Shown: in pieces, positions 8,694 to 16,860 of the stretch
Position numbering within the stretch: position 1 is the first letter of the stretch
How the letters are laid out: every line of letters starts with the position of its first letter
The notes under the pieces: model-generated
What the model was told of the DNA's origin: nothing
The model's input: the letters and a program-made list of their open reading frames with translations, nothing else
The model's database searches: none
DNA from: an uncultured Eubacteriaceae bacterium
Lineage (GTDB): Bacteria > Bacillota > Clostridia > Peptostreptococcales > Anaerovoracaceae
NCBI GenBank assembly: GCA_903789635.1
Contig: CAIFEY010000030.1
Span: 1 to 39,326 of the forward strand
Direction: 5' to 3'
DNA length: 39,326 nt
Program-made: the position numbers and the translations under genes

Positions 8694-9527
8694 ATGAGTA
8701 AGGATGTAATGATCGTGACGGGTGCCGGGCAGATTTCTATGGCGATTGCGAGGAGAGTCGGCGCTGGGAAGAAGATTGTCATGGGGGATAAGAATCTGGA
8801 GAATGCGAAGGCGATCGCGGAGACGATGAACAATGCGGGGTTCGATGTGGAGCCGGTGGGGATGGATCTCTCGTCGAGGGAGTCGATTCTGGGGCTGATC
8901 GCAAAGGCGCAGGAGTACGGCGAGATTAAGATGATGGTCAACGGCGCGGGGGTTTCGCCGTCGCAGGCTCCGATTGAGGCGATCCTGAAAGTGGATCTCT
9001 ACGGCACGGCGGTGCTGCTGGAGGAGGTCGGAAAGGTGATCGCGGAAGGCGGCGCTGGGATCACGATTTCCAGTCAGTCGGGATGGAGGATGCCGCAGCT
9101 GACACCGGAGGAGGACCGCGCGCTGGCGACGGCGCCGACGGAGGAGCTCCTGGGCCTTGAGCTTTTGCAGCCGGAGAATATCCGCGACACGCTGCACGCC
9201 TACCAGCTGGCCAAGCGCTGCAACGAGAAGCGTGTGATGGCGCAGTCCGTGGAGTGGGGAAAGCGCGGCGCGAGACTGAACGACATCGCGCCGGGAATCA
9301 TCGTGACGCCTCTCGCGGTGGACGAGTTCAACGGCCCGCGCGGCGACTTCTATAAGAATATGTTCGCGAAGTGCCCGGCGGGGCGTCCGGGAACGGCGGA
9401 TGAAGTGGCCGACGTGGCGGAGTATCTGATGAGCGACCGGGCGGCGTTTATGACGGGGTCTACGATTTTGCTCGACGGCGGCGCGACGGCGAGCTACTAC
9501 TACGGGCCGCTGCAGCCGGAGAAGTAA
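8694..9527 (+). CDS. Short-chain dehydrogenase/reductase (SDR)
   Basis: A 277-residue classical-type SDR, a soluble NAD(P)(H)-dependent oxidoreductase. The Rossmann motif TGAGQIS is at 9-15, where Ser replaces the usual last Gly. NGAG is at about 83-86, ISSQSG near 125-130 supplies the catalytic Ser, and Y170-x3-K174 (YQLAK) is the catalytic pair. The SDR C-terminal stretch APGIIVTPLA and a final GGATASYYYGP tail follow. About 40 residues separate Ser from Tyr, longer than in minimal SDRs, which suggests a substrate lid. The start ATG 8694 has AAGGAGAAGG a few bases upstream; the longer open frame upstream of it has no initiation signal. The substrate cannot be told from sequence. It appears monocistronic, between its own promoter and a terminator at 9578. 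Confidence 0.9.
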   Translation: MSKDVMIVTGAGQISMAIARRVGAGKKIVMGDKNLENAKAIAETMNNAGFDVEPVGMDLSSRESILGLIAKAQEYGEIKMMVNGAGVSPSQAPIEAILKVDLYGTAVLLEEVGKVIAEGGAGITISSQSGWRMPQLTPEEDRALATAPTEELLGLELLQPENIRDTLHAYQLAKRCNEKRVMAQSVEWGKRGARLNDIAPGIIVTPLAVDEFNGPRGDFYKNMFAKCPAGRPGTADEVADVAEYLMSDRAAFMTGSTILLDGGATASYYYGPLQPEK

Positions 9528-9577
9528 AGGGGAGGAAGAAATCTTATGAACGAATTCGTGTATTCCTGGAAGTCCTG

Positions 9578-9616
9578 AAGGAGTGCGCTCGCTGAGGTGC
9601 GCGCAGCACTCCTTTT
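9578..9616 (+). terminator. Rho-independent terminator after the SDR gene
   Basis: AAGGAGTGC (9578-9586) pairs perfectly with GCACTCCTT (9606-9614), with further inner GC pairs, and ends in TTTT. It sits between the SDR gene and the 3' end of the convergent ATPase gene and mainly serves the plus strand. Confidence 0.65.
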
Positions 9617-9628
9617 CCCCAAGCCGGA

Positions 9629-10900
9629 CTATATCAGCCACACGGGAACGTACCAATTCTTTCGGTCAACGGGGATCAGGTCCGGGGACATGCAGATGAC
9701 AGCACCGGTTCCGACCTGGACCTTCAGGCGTGAGGCACCGGAAAATGTATCTTCCGGCATGTCATCATCTGAGGCAACTTCCAGTGGGCGGAGGACAGAG
9801 AAGTTGCGGACCGCATTCTTGGGGGAGGCGCTCTTCTTGATCTCGATCGGCGTGACGACGCCGTCCTGGTAGAGGATGACATCAATCTCCTTCTTATTGC
9901 TGTCACGATAGAAGTACAGGGGAGGTCTTTGCCCGGCGTTGAGGTAGCTTTTATAGATCTCCGAAACGACCCAGGTTTCGAAGAATTCTCCGCTCATCGC
10001 ACCGGCTTCCAGCGTCTCGGGGCTTGTCCAGCGTGTCAGATGTGCACACAGTCCGGTGTCCAGGAAGTACATCCTAGGAGCCTTGATGACCCGCTTCAGA
10101 ATATTGTTCGAAAATGGAGGAATAAGGGCGACGATCCCGGAGGAGACCAGGATGGAGAGCCAGTGACGTACGGTTGTCGTAGACACACCGACTTCTGCTG
10201 CAAGTGCATCGTAGTTTACGTTGGTCGCCGTTCTTGCTGCAACGACGGTCATGAAGTTCAGGAATGTCATCTCGTCGGCGACCTGCGCGTGGCTGCGGAT
10301 GTCACGACTTAAGTATGTGTCCAGATAGGACTCGTAATACTGCGCCTGATCCACGTTCTCGTTCTCATAGAGGCGCGGCATGGATCCCTTGAAAATGCGC
10401 GTAAAGACCTCGCTCAGCGACATGGAAGGCACCTGAGAAATGCGATTGGTCAGTTCTGGGATGTCAACACGGAAGGGCGGGAAATGTGAACCGCGGATCT
10501 CGTCATTGCTCAGCCCAAGCATCTGCACGATCCCGGCGCGGCCTGCCAGAGACTCGGTCACGTGCTGCATCATGTGGAATGTCTGTGAGCCGGTCAGCCA
10601 AAAATCACCGCAGCGCTTCTCGCGGTCTGCATAGATTTTAATGTAATCGAAGAGCTCGGGGGCGTATTGAACTTCGTCAATGAGGACCGGGGGTGCATAC
10701 CTCTGAAGAAAGAGCTCCGGCTCACTCTTGGCAAATGCACGGATTGTCGGATTGTCCAGAGAAACAATCTTTCGATCCTCGCCGGCAAGCCTGGTAAGGA
10801 GGGTTGTCTTGCCAACCTGTCTCGGTCCGGTGACAATCAGTACAGGAAAGGTCTCATCGATTTTACGAATCGTTGATTCTATAGCGCGCTCATAATACAT
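9629..10900 (-). CDS. AAA_14/DUF4143 ATP-binding protein
   Basis: A 423-residue member of the common but functionally vague family with an AAA_14 ATPase domain followed by DUF4143. Walker A is GPRQVGKT at 25-32 and Walker B is VLIDEVQ near 72-78. LTGSQTFHMM follows, a typical sensor region, and then a winged-helix-like middle with YDALAAEVGVSTTTVRHWL. The DUF4143 end carries PLYFYRDSNKKEIDVIL, a nuclease-like E-x-D pattern seen throughout the family. The start is supported by AAAGGAG just upstream on the minus strand. It is transcribed divergently from the LysR gene at 11115. Such genes often stand alone and vary in copy number between strains; a role in DNA handling or stress is only a guess. 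Confidence 0.92.
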   Translation of the reverse strand: MYYERAIESTIRKIDETFPVLIVTGPRQVGKTTLLTRLAGEDRKIVSLDNPTIRAFAKSEPELFLQRYAPPVLIDEVQYAPELFDYIKIYADREKRCGDFWLTGSQTFHMMQHVTESLAGRAGIVQMLGLSNDEIRGSHFPPFRVDIPELTNRISQVPSMSLSEVFTRIFKGSMPRLYENENVDQAQYYESYLDTYLSRDIRSHAQVADEMTFLNFMTVVAARTATNVNYDALAAEVGVSTTTVRHWLSILVSSGIVALIPPFSNNILKRVIKAPRMYFLDTGLCAHLTRWTSPETLEAGAMSGEFFETWVVSEIYKSYLNAGQRPPLYFYRDSNKKEIDVILYQDGVVTPIEIKKSASPKNAVRNFSVLRPLEVASDDDMPEDTFSGASRLKVQVGTGAVICMSPDLIPVDRKNWYVPVWLI

Positions 10901-10976
10901 GGAAATTCTCCTTTCAGGGGTGAAGTCCTTTCATGCTGCGGTGTTCAGCGAGAGAAAGGGATACCTATCTAATAGG

Positions 10977-11005
10977 ATTATCTCATATGCGTATTCTATT
11001 TACAA
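10977..11005 (-). promoter_or_regulatory. Promoter of the AAA_14/DUF4143 gene
   Basis: Read on the minus strand, TTGTAA (11005-11000) and GATAAT (10982-10977) are spaced by 17 bases. They point toward the ATPase gene start at 10900. Confidence 0.55.
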
Positions 11006-11013
11006 TAAAATTC

Positions 11014-11046
11014 ATGCAGATCGAATTTAATGAATGTGATCTGCAT
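11014..11046. promoter_or_regulatory. Interrupted palindrome, candidate LysR operator
   Basis: ATGCAGATC (11014-11022) and GATCTGCAT (11038-11046) are perfect 9-base inverted arms with a 15-base AT-rich centre. The site lies in the divergent region between the ATPase gene and the LysR gene, just upstream of the ATPase promoter. Autoregulation by the adjacent LysR protein is plausible. Confidence 0.5.
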
Positions 11047-11114
11047 AAATTCTCTTCGGGATTTCAGTCGATGGGTGAATCACGGTAGTTTCCGGGAGGA
11101 CAGAGGAGGGCAGA

Positions 11115-12023
11115 ATGCTTAGACAGATTCGATATTTTCAGGCGGTGGTACGCTGCGACAGCTTTTCAGAAGCGGCGGAGGAGTGCCACATCTCCCAGTC
11201 GGCGATCTCGCAGCAGATCAAGGCGTTGGAGGCGGAGCTTGGTTTTTTGCTGCTGGAGAGGAGCGGGAGGCGGTTCTCGCTCACGCCTGCGGGCGCGTAT
11301 TTCTATCGGAAGAGTCTAGTGATCACGGCGGATTACGACCGAATGTGTGCGCAGGCGGCAAAGATCGCGAATGACGATGATTTTCATCTGCGCATCGGGT
11401 TCCTGCGCTGCTGCAGCGGGCTGGAGTTCCAGCGCTCGCTGGAGGAGTTCATAGAGATGCATCCTCTGATCAAGGCGGAGGTGCTCCTGGGAAACCACGA
11501 GGAGCTCTACGCGCACCTGCGGGCGGATGAGGCGGACATCGTCCTGAATGACCAGCGCAGGGCGTTTTCCGACGAGTACGTGAACCTGGAGCTCATGACG
11601 AGCCGTCTGTACATCGAGACGTCGACGCTGAACCCGATTGCGGACCTTAGGGAAATCGAGATTGGAGACCTCCGGAACATGCCGTGCGTCCTCATCGCCG
11701 GGCAGATGCAGCAGGCGGCGGAAGAGGAGTACTACCGGATTGTCGTTGGTGTGCAGGGAGAGATTGTCTTTGCCGAGAACCTGGAGGAGGCGCGCCTGCG
11801 CACGATCAGCGAGCGCGGGTACATGCCGCTCGAGGGCATACAGGCCGAGGATGAGGTGGACACGAGCCTTCGCCGGATCGCGCTGACCAGGGGCGGCCGC
11901 CCGATCTCCCGCAAGTACTGCGCCTTCTGGAAGAAGGACAACTCGGGGTATTACGTAGAGGAGTTCGCGGAGCTGCTGAAGAAGAATTTCGCGAATTATA
12001 CGGAAGGGCGTCAGCGGGAGTGA
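11115..12023 (+). CDS. LysR-family transcriptional regulator
   Basis: A 302-residue LysR-type regulator. The N-terminal winged helix-turn-helix covers about residues 1-60, with SFSEAAEECHISQSAISQQI and LTPAGAYFY. A periplasmic-binding-fold effector domain follows. GGAGG-rich sequence precedes the ATG at 11115. Its 3' end overlaps the 3' end of the convergent LysR gene by 13 bases. LysR proteins usually control a divergent neighbour, here the AAA_14/DUF4143 ATPase, although that gene is an unusual target. The ligand is unknown. Confidence 0.92.
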   Translation: MLRQIRYFQAVVRCDSFSEAAEECHISQSAISQQIKALEAELGFLLLERSGRRFSLTPAGAYFYRKSLVITADYDRMCAQAAKIANDDDFHLRIGFLRCCSGLEFQRSLEEFIEMHPLIKAEVLLGNHEELYAHLRADEADIVLNDQRRAFSDEYVNLELMTSRLYIETSTLNPIADLREIEIGDLRNMPCVLIAGQMQQAAEEEYYRIVVGVQGEIVFAENLEEARLRTISERGYMPLEGIQAEDEVDTSLRRIALTRGGRPISRKYCAFWKKDNSGYYVEEFAELLKKNFANYTEGRQRE

Positions 12024-12919
12024 TCCTGTTGACGCCTGCTTTGCATTTCCCTGACGATGCGGATGAATTTCTCGGTTGCCATGGTCGGATGGTTGGAGTA
12101 GATCAGGCCGTACGGCAGGGTGTAGCTCGTTTCCAGGGGAATCGTAACCAGGTTGTTATGGATATCGGAGTATACTGGCTGCGTGATCAGGACGTACGGG
12201 TTCATCTCGCACTGCGTGAAGGTGTCCAGGCCGTAACCCGGGGAGTCGATGATGTGGGTGGTCGGGTAGTGGTTCAGCACCTCGTCGCGGAAGGCGTCCA
12301 GCTCGTAGGACACGTCCCGGATCGGCATCAGCAGGTATTCGCTGTTCAGGTCTTCCATGGTCAGCAGCTTCTTCCTGGCGAGACGGTGATCTTTGGCGAC
12401 GGCGCAGCAGATCGGTGTGCGCATCAATTCCAGGAACTGGTACTTACCCTTCCAGAGCCTGGTGCAGAAGATGCCCTCCAGGATATCGTGCGTAATGCCG
12501 AATTCGTAATCGCCGTCCTGGTTTGTCGAGGAGTCGTCCCATGGGGGAATCTCGAATTTCAATTCCGGATACAGCCTGCCGGCTTTGGCGCAGAGTTCCG
12601 GCAGCAGACGGCACTTGAACATCAGCGAGGTGCCGATGCGGACGGTCGTCTCCGATGCCTCGGCGAGCAGCCGCGCCTTCTGCAGAATGTTGTCGGAGAA
12701 GCGGATGAGCGCCTTAGAGTCTTCATAGAGCGATCTTCCGGCGGGCGTCAGGGTGACTCCGCGGTTCGAGCGCTGAAACAGCTGAAAGCCGCACCTTTCT
12801 TCCAGCAGGTTGATCTGCTGAATGACAGCGGTGGCAGTGATGTAAAGTGCGTTTGCGGCTTTGCTGAAACTGCCGCATTCCGCGACCTTGATGAATGTAT
12901 CCAGCTGATGGTTGTACAT
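12011..12919 (-). CDS. LysR-family regulator of the adjacent redox cluster
   Basis: A second LysR-type regulator of 302 residues on the opposite strand. The helix-turn-helix region reads SFSKAANALYITATAVIQQI, with LTPAGRSLYED after it, followed by the effector-binding domain. The start at 12919 is preceded on its strand by GAGGAGGG. It is transcribed divergently from the aldo/keto reductase gene at 13040, with two inverted repeats in the 120-base gap. This is the classic arrangement for LysR control of the cluster 13040-16764. It is distinct in sequence from the LysR at 11115 despite equal length. Confidence 0.93.
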   Translation of the reverse strand: MYNHQLDTFIKVAECGSFSKAANALYITATAVIQQINLLEERCGFQLFQRSNRGVTLTPAGRSLYEDSKALIRFSDNILQKARLLAEASETTVRIGTSLMFKCRLLPELCAKAGRLYPELKFEIPPWDDSSTNQDGDYEFGITHDILEGIFCTRLWKGKYQFLELMRTPICCAVAKDHRLARKKLLTMEDLNSEYLLMPIRDVSYELDAFRDEVLNHYPTTHIIDSPGYGLDTFTQCEMNPYVLITQPVYSDIHNNLVTIPLETSYTLPYGLIYSNHPTMATEKFIRIVREMQSRRQQDHSR

Positions 12920-12938
12920 ATCGTCCCTCCTCTGCTAT

Positions 12939-12950
12939 AAGTTTAAACTT
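12939..12950. promoter_or_regulatory. Palindrome AAGTTTAAACTT, candidate LysR site
   Basis: A perfect 12-base palindrome 20 bases upstream of the LysR start codon. It fits an autoregulatory operator for the divergent LysR and reductase genes. Confidence 0.45.
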
Positions 12951-13006
12951 TATACTGTTATAACATATTGAAGGTTCCGGCTCAAGTTGGTTTCTGCTAC
13001 GCTGTA

Positions 13007-13038
13007 TATAGTAAAAAAATACAAGGGGGTATACTATA
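13007..13038. promoter_or_regulatory. Inverted repeat TATAGTA...TACTATA in the reductase leader
   Basis: Seven-base inverted arms at 13007-13013 and 13032-13038 enclose the ribosome site AGGGGG of the aldo/keto reductase gene. The pairing could mask translation, or the site could bind a regulator. The TATATAGT at the left arm may also serve as a -10 element. Confidence 0.35.
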
Positions 13039-13039
13039 A

Positions 13040-14191
13040 ATGAAGAAACTTGGTTTTGGCCTGATGCGTCTTCCGCAGCTGGACGCGGATGATTACACGA
13101 GCGTGGACATTGAAGCGGTGAAGAGAATGGCGGATTTATTCCTGGAGGAGGGGTTCACCTATTTCGATACGGCGATGCCTTACCATCACGGGAGCAGCGA
13201 GACCGCGTTCCGCGAAGCAGTCGTAAAGCGTTATCCCAGAATGTCCTACACGATCACGGATAAGCTGTCTCTGTTCGTGATGCAGAAGCCGGAGGATATG
13301 CAGCCGTTCTTCGAGGGGCAGCTGGAGCGGCTCGGCGTGGACTACATCGATTACTATCTGCTGCACGGTCTGGGGGAGCTCTCGTACACGCAGGCGGAGA
13401 AGTGGAACGCGTTCGAGTTCGTCAGCCGGAAGAAGGCGGAAGGGAAAGTGAAGCACATCGGACTGTCCTTCCACGATAAGGCCAGCCTGCTGGATGAGAT
13501 CCTGACCAGGCATCCGGAGATGGAGTATGTGCAGCTTCAGCTGAATTACCTGGACTGGGAAGACGCGGGCATTGAATCCAGGAAGTGCTACGAGGTCGCG
13601 GTCAAGCATCACAAGCCGGTGATCGTCATGGAGCCGGTGAAGGGCGGGAGCCTGATCAACATTACCGATGAGGCAAAGCAGATCTTCAGGGAGTATAACC
13701 CTGATGCGTCGATCGCCTCGTGGGCGATCCGGTTTGCTGCATCGCCGGACCACGTCATGATGGTCTTATCCGGCATGAGCAGTGAGGAACAGATGCGGGA
13801 CAACATCAGCTTCATGAAGGATTTCAAGCGCCTTGACGCGGGCGAGCAGGAGACCGTCAGGAAGGCGGCGGAGGTCATTCGGGCGTCGATCGCGATTCCG
13901 TGCACCGGCTGCCGGTACTGCATTGATGACTGCCCGAAGAAGATTGCGATTCCGGAATACTTCGCCCTGTTCAACAACATCAAGCGGTTCGGCGCGGATC
14001 AGGAGATGAATAATATGACTTACTACCTGAACCTGGCCGCGAATCACGGGGCGGCCTCCGACTGCATCCGGTGCGGTCAGTGCGAGAAGAGGTGTCCGCA
14101 GCATCTGCCGATCCGCAGTAACCTGAAGGATGTGGCGGCGATGTTTGAGACGACGCCGATGTGGCAGGCCATGCGGGGGACAAAAGAGTAG
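13040..14191 (+). CDS. Aldo/keto reductase with two C-terminal 4Fe-4S motifs
   Basis: A 383-residue protein with an aldo/keto reductase barrel and a ferredoxin-like tail. The catalytic tetrad is visible: D43 and Y48 in FDTAMPYHH, K75 in TDKLS and H109 in YLLHG. The tail has CTGCRYCIDDC (C288, C291, C294, C298) and CIRCGQCEKRC (C342, C345, C348, C352). This build is common in anaerobes and suggests electron exchange with ferredoxin or a flavin partner rather than simple NADPH chemistry. It heads the cluster with the acetyltransferase, flavodoxin and DUF4405 genes downstream and is likely controlled by the divergent LysR. The start ATG 13040 follows AGGGGG. The substrate is unknown. Confidence 0.93.
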   Translation: MKKLGFGLMRLPQLDADDYTSVDIEAVKRMADLFLEEGFTYFDTAMPYHHGSSETAFREAVVKRYPRMSYTITDKLSLFVMQKPEDMQPFFEGQLERLGVDYIDYYLLHGLGELSYTQAEKWNAFEFVSRKKAEGKVKHIGLSFHDKASLLDEILTRHPEMEYVQLQLNYLDWEDAGIESRKCYEVAVKHHKPVIVMEPVKGGSLINITDEAKQIFREYNPDASIASWAIRFAASPDHVMMVLSGMSSEEQMRDNISFMKDFKRLDAGEQETVRKAAEVIRASIAIPCTGCRYCIDDCPKKIAIPEYFALFNNIKRFGADQEMNNMTYYLNLAANHGAASDCIRCGQCEKRCPQHLPIRSNLKDVAAMFETTPMWQAMRGTKE

Positions 14192-14211
14192 CCCTCCCTG
14201 CAGACGAATCA

Positions 14212-14233
14212 TCAGATGGCTGTCAGATGGTTG
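14212..14233 (+). repeat. 11-bp tandem repeat after the reductase stop
   Basis: TCAGATGGCTG and TCAGATGGTTG lie head to tail at 14212-14222 and 14223-14233, with a decayed third unit after them. It is one of several short intergenic tandem repeats in the window. Confidence 0.7.
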
Positions 14234-14294
14234 TCTGTCAGCGTATCGCTGGAGATGGCCGTCCGTAAGCGAATCACTGGAAAGGATGAACAGC

Positions 14295-15311
14295 ATGAAT
14301 ATGTTTGAAAAGTTTTCGAATTCCGTTCCCGTCGACATGCGTGACCCGGATTACGCCGAGGTCATCCGTGAGATGGAACGCAGCGGAAACATTGTGGAAG
14401 AAATCAATAAGAACTGGCTGAAAATGCGCGAGGACGGCTCCCTGTACGAGAAGGAGGCTGAGCTGCTGCAGAAGCCGCTCGGGAAGAACGCCAGCTTCCT
14501 GCCGCCATTCAGGATCGACATCGGCAGGCAGGTCTCGATCGGTGACAGCGCGTTCGTCAATCACAGCTTTACGGCGAGTGCGGCGGGCGGGATTACCATC
14601 AGGGAAGGCGCTATGATCGCGCCGAACGTCTCGATTTTGACCGTAAACCACGACGTGAGGGATAAGTGGATCATCACCTGCAAGCCGGTCACGATCGGGA
14701 AGAACGCGTGGATCGGTGCGGACGTAACCGTCTGCCCGGGTGTCACCATCGGTGAGAATTCCATCATCGGCTCCGGCAGCGTTGTGACGAAGGATATTCC
14801 GGACAACTGCATGGCGGTCGGCAATCCGGCGCGCGTGATCAAGACCATCGACATGGAGACCGGTGAGACGGCCGCCGCTCCGAGGAAGGAGGACAAGCTG
14901 CTTGCCGCACTGGAGAGGCGTGTGCAGGAGCTGGAGGACAGGGAGGCGATCCGCGCCGTGCTGGACGCCTTCTCTAACACGGCTGATACCAAGGACATGC
15001 AGGCGCAGGGCATGCTGTTCACGGAGAACGCACGGGTGAATCAGCACTTCGGTGAGGCCGTGCATGTGCTGTCCGGCAGGGACGGGATCGTCGGGGCCTT
15101 CGGCGACTACCTGGCGACGGTTGCCCGGACGTATCATTTCAACGGCCAGCAGACAATCAATTTCAAGGACGCGGCGCACGCCGAAGTGAAGAGCTACTGC
15201 TCGGTCGTGCAGATCCTGGAGCGCAGCGGCAGGCCGTACATGCTGATCGCCGTGCGGGATCAGTATCCGGATTACAGCGATCGGAAGGAACTGGAATCTA
15301 TGCCGGATTAA
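14295..15311 (+). CDS. Hexapeptide O-acetyltransferase fused to an NTF2/SnoaL-like domain
   Basis: Residues 1 to about 195 form a maltose/galactoside O-acetyltransferase-like left-handed beta-helix. Hexapeptide turns are visible (ITIREGAMIAPNVSI, VTIGKNAWIGADVTVCPGVT, IIGSGSVVTKDIP), with SILTVNHDV carrying the likely catalytic His. A short charged helix (LLAALERRVQELEDREAI) leads into an NTF2-like SnoaL domain (ADTKDMQAQGMLFTENARVN and onward) to residue 338. The two domains normally occur as separate proteins, so this is an unusual fusion; the second domain looks slightly short. ATG 14295 has AAAGGA eight bases upstream, whereas ATG 14286 sits on that site, so 14295 is preferred. The open frame upstream to 14130 overlaps the reductase and is not used. 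Confidence 0.85.
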   Translation: MNMFEKFSNSVPVDMRDPDYAEVIREMERSGNIVEEINKNWLKMREDGSLYEKEAELLQKPLGKNASFLPPFRIDIGRQVSIGDSAFVNHSFTASAAGGITIREGAMIAPNVSILTVNHDVRDKWIITCKPVTIGKNAWIGADVTVCPGVTIGENSIIGSGSVVTKDIPDNCMAVGNPARVIKTIDMETGETAAAPRKEDKLLAALERRVQELEDREAIRAVLDAFSNTADTKDMQAQGMLFTENARVNQHFGEAVHVLSGRDGIVGAFGDYLATVARTYHFNGQQTINFKDAAHAEVKSYCSVVQILERSGRPYMLIAVRDQYPDYSDRKELESMPD

Positions 15312-15362
15312 CAGACAGGTCACACCAATTGTTACTTAAAGAACTGATTGGAGGAGAGACGT

Positions 15363-16052
15363 ATGAAACAATGGAAACGAATCGCAGTCGTCGTGCTTGC
15401 AGTCATCCTGGCGGCGGCACTGGCGGGATGCGGGAGCTCGAGCAGCGAGTCTGCGGGAAGCAGCTCGTCAGGTTCATCGCAGAGTTCTGCATCGGGAAAC
15501 AATTCGAAGAGCAGCACAGAAAAGGCCGGCGGCAAGGTCCTGGTGATCTATTTCTCGCGCACGGGGGAGCAGTATGGCGTCGGCGTCATCCATAAGGGAA
15601 ACACGGCAATCGTCGCGGACATGATCGCGGACGCCACGGGCGGGGACCTGTTCGAGGTTAAGCCTGCGGACGATCATTACCCTAAGTCTTACGACAAGCT
15701 GACCGACGTGGCCAAGAAAGAGCAGAGCGAGAATGCGCGGCCTGCGTATGCCGGAAAGCTTCCGGATCTGTCCAAGTATGACACGATCTTCATCGGAGCT
15801 CCGGTCTGGTGGGGCGACTGGCCGATGATCATGTATACCGTCTTCGATAAGAACGACTTCTCCGGCAAGAAGCTCGTTCCGTTCTCCACGAGTGCTGGAA
15901 GCGGCCTCTCCGGCTTCGACAAGTCGCTCGCCAAGGAAGAGCCGAAGGCGATGATTCTCGAGGGTCAGTCGTTCCTTGGGACAGACTGCCAGAATGACAA
16001 GGCGGCGGTGCGGAAGTCCGTAAAGAGCTGGCTCTCCGATCTGGGGTTCTAA
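15363..16052 (+). CDS. Flavodoxin-domain lipoprotein
   Basis: A 229-residue exported lipoprotein. The signal peptide is MKQWKR followed by a hydrophobic core and the lipobox LAGC, giving lipidated Cys23. A Ser/Gly-rich linker runs to about residue 55. The remainder is a flavodoxin_4-like FMN domain: VLVIYFSRTGEQYG binds the FMN phosphate, and IFIGAPVWWGDWP and PFSTSAGSGLSG form the flavin loops. It would act on the outer face of the cytoplasmic membrane as an electron carrier. The ATG follows GGAGGAGAGACGT. One base separates its stop from the next gene, which encodes a probable haem-type membrane protein, so the two are likely partners. Lgt, which lipidates such proteins, is encoded at 23249. 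Confidence 0.9.
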   Translation: MKQWKRIAVVVLAVILAAALAGCGSSSSESAGSSSSGSSQSSASGNNSKSSTEKAGGKVLVIYFSRTGEQYGVGVIHKGNTAIVADMIADATGGDLFEVKPADDHYPKSYDKLTDVAKKEQSENARPAYAGKLPDLSKYDTIFIGAPVWWGDWPMIMYTVFDKNDFSGKKLVPFSTSAGSGLSGFDKSLAKEEPKAMILEGQSFLGTDCQNDKAAVRKSVKSWLSDLGF

Positions 16053-16053
16053 T

Positions 16054-16764
16054 ATGAACAGGAGAGAGACAAAAATCATCATCGATGCCGCCATGACCGT
16101 TCTGATGCCGATCCTGATGGCCTATTCCCTCGTCGGCGAAACGCTGCATGAGGTGCTGGGCTCGCTGATATTCATCCTGTTCATCGCGCATCACGTGATG
16201 AACCGCAGGTCGGCCGCGGCCGCGTTCAGGGGCAGGCAGACGCCGGTGAGAGTCCTGCAGACCGTCGTGAACATCCTTCTATTCATATTCATGATCGTCC
16301 AGCCGATCTCCGGGATCCTCATGTCCTTGCACCTGTACACCTTCCTCCCGACCGGCGGCCTGACCGGCCTGACCTCCATCTGCCGCGCTGTCCATCTGCC
16401 GCTCGCGTACTGGGGGTTCGTCCTGATCAGTCTGCACCTCGGGATGCACATGGACCGCATGGTTCAGGGACAAAAAATCAGAAAGACGCCGCACACTGTC
16501 CTGCTGTCTGCCGCCGGCCTGGTTTCCGTTTACGGGATCTACGCCTTCATCAAGAGAGGGTTCATCGGTTACATGTTTCTGCGGACGCCGTTCGTGTTCT
16601 TCGACTACAGCGAGCCGCTGGTCTTCTTCTTCCTGGACTATATCGCGGTGATGTTCCTGTTCGCCTTCATCGGATACCTCGTCTGCCTTATCGGCAGACC
16701 GAAGCCGAATGCAGCGCTTCCGGGTTCGGACCACGTAACCCGTTCATCCTCAGGAAGAAAATGA
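16054..16764 (+). CDS. DUF4405 six-helix membrane protein, cytochrome b-like
   Basis: A 236-residue integral membrane protein with six predicted helices near residues 10-27, 33-48, 68-92, 110-130, 143-160 and 185-212. Histidines lie at helix edges (TLHEVLG, AHHVMN, SLHLGMHMDRM), as in DUF4405 proteins, which resemble the haem-binding half of b-type cytochromes. The gene follows the flavodoxin lipoprotein by one base, so they are co-transcribed. The pair could move electrons across the membrane to or from an extracytoplasmic flavodoxin. Haem binding is inferred from His placement only. Confidence 0.85.
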   Translation: MNRRETKIIIDAAMTVLMPILMAYSLVGETLHEVLGSLIFILFIAHHVMNRRSAAAAFRGRQTPVRVLQTVVNILLFIFMIVQPISGILMSLHLYTFLPTGGLTGLTSICRAVHLPLAYWGFVLISLHLGMHMDRMVQGQKIRKTPHTVLLSAAGLVSVYGIYAFIKRGFIGYMFLRTPFVFFDYSEPLVFFFLDYIAVMFLFAFIGYLVCLIGRPKPNAALPGSDHVTRSSSGRK

Positions 16765-16813
16765 GAAGTAGAAAAATGTTGAAATTTATCCCATGTTAGG
16801 GGACGTTTCGCGA

Positions 16814-16822
16814 TGCTATGAT
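16814..16822 (+). promoter_or_regulatory. Extended -10 promoter element for the pilus locus
   Basis: TGC-TATGAT at 16814-16822 matches an extended -10 box. No convincing -35 is visible. It lies about 40 bases before the first Tad-type gene. Confidence 0.4.
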
Positions 16823-16860
16823 GATAGTGTCAAAGAATGTAACAAGGGAGGGGGAACGGT

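Noticed and set aside
9546-9578. 10-residue ORF after the SDR gene
   Set aside because: It has a GGAGGAAG site, but is very short and runs into the terminator stem; not enough evidence for a gene.
8670-9656. 328-codon minus-strand open frame opposite the SDR gene
   Set aside because: Arg/His/Leu-rich translation with no motif or ribosome site; it is the high-GC shadow of the SDR gene.
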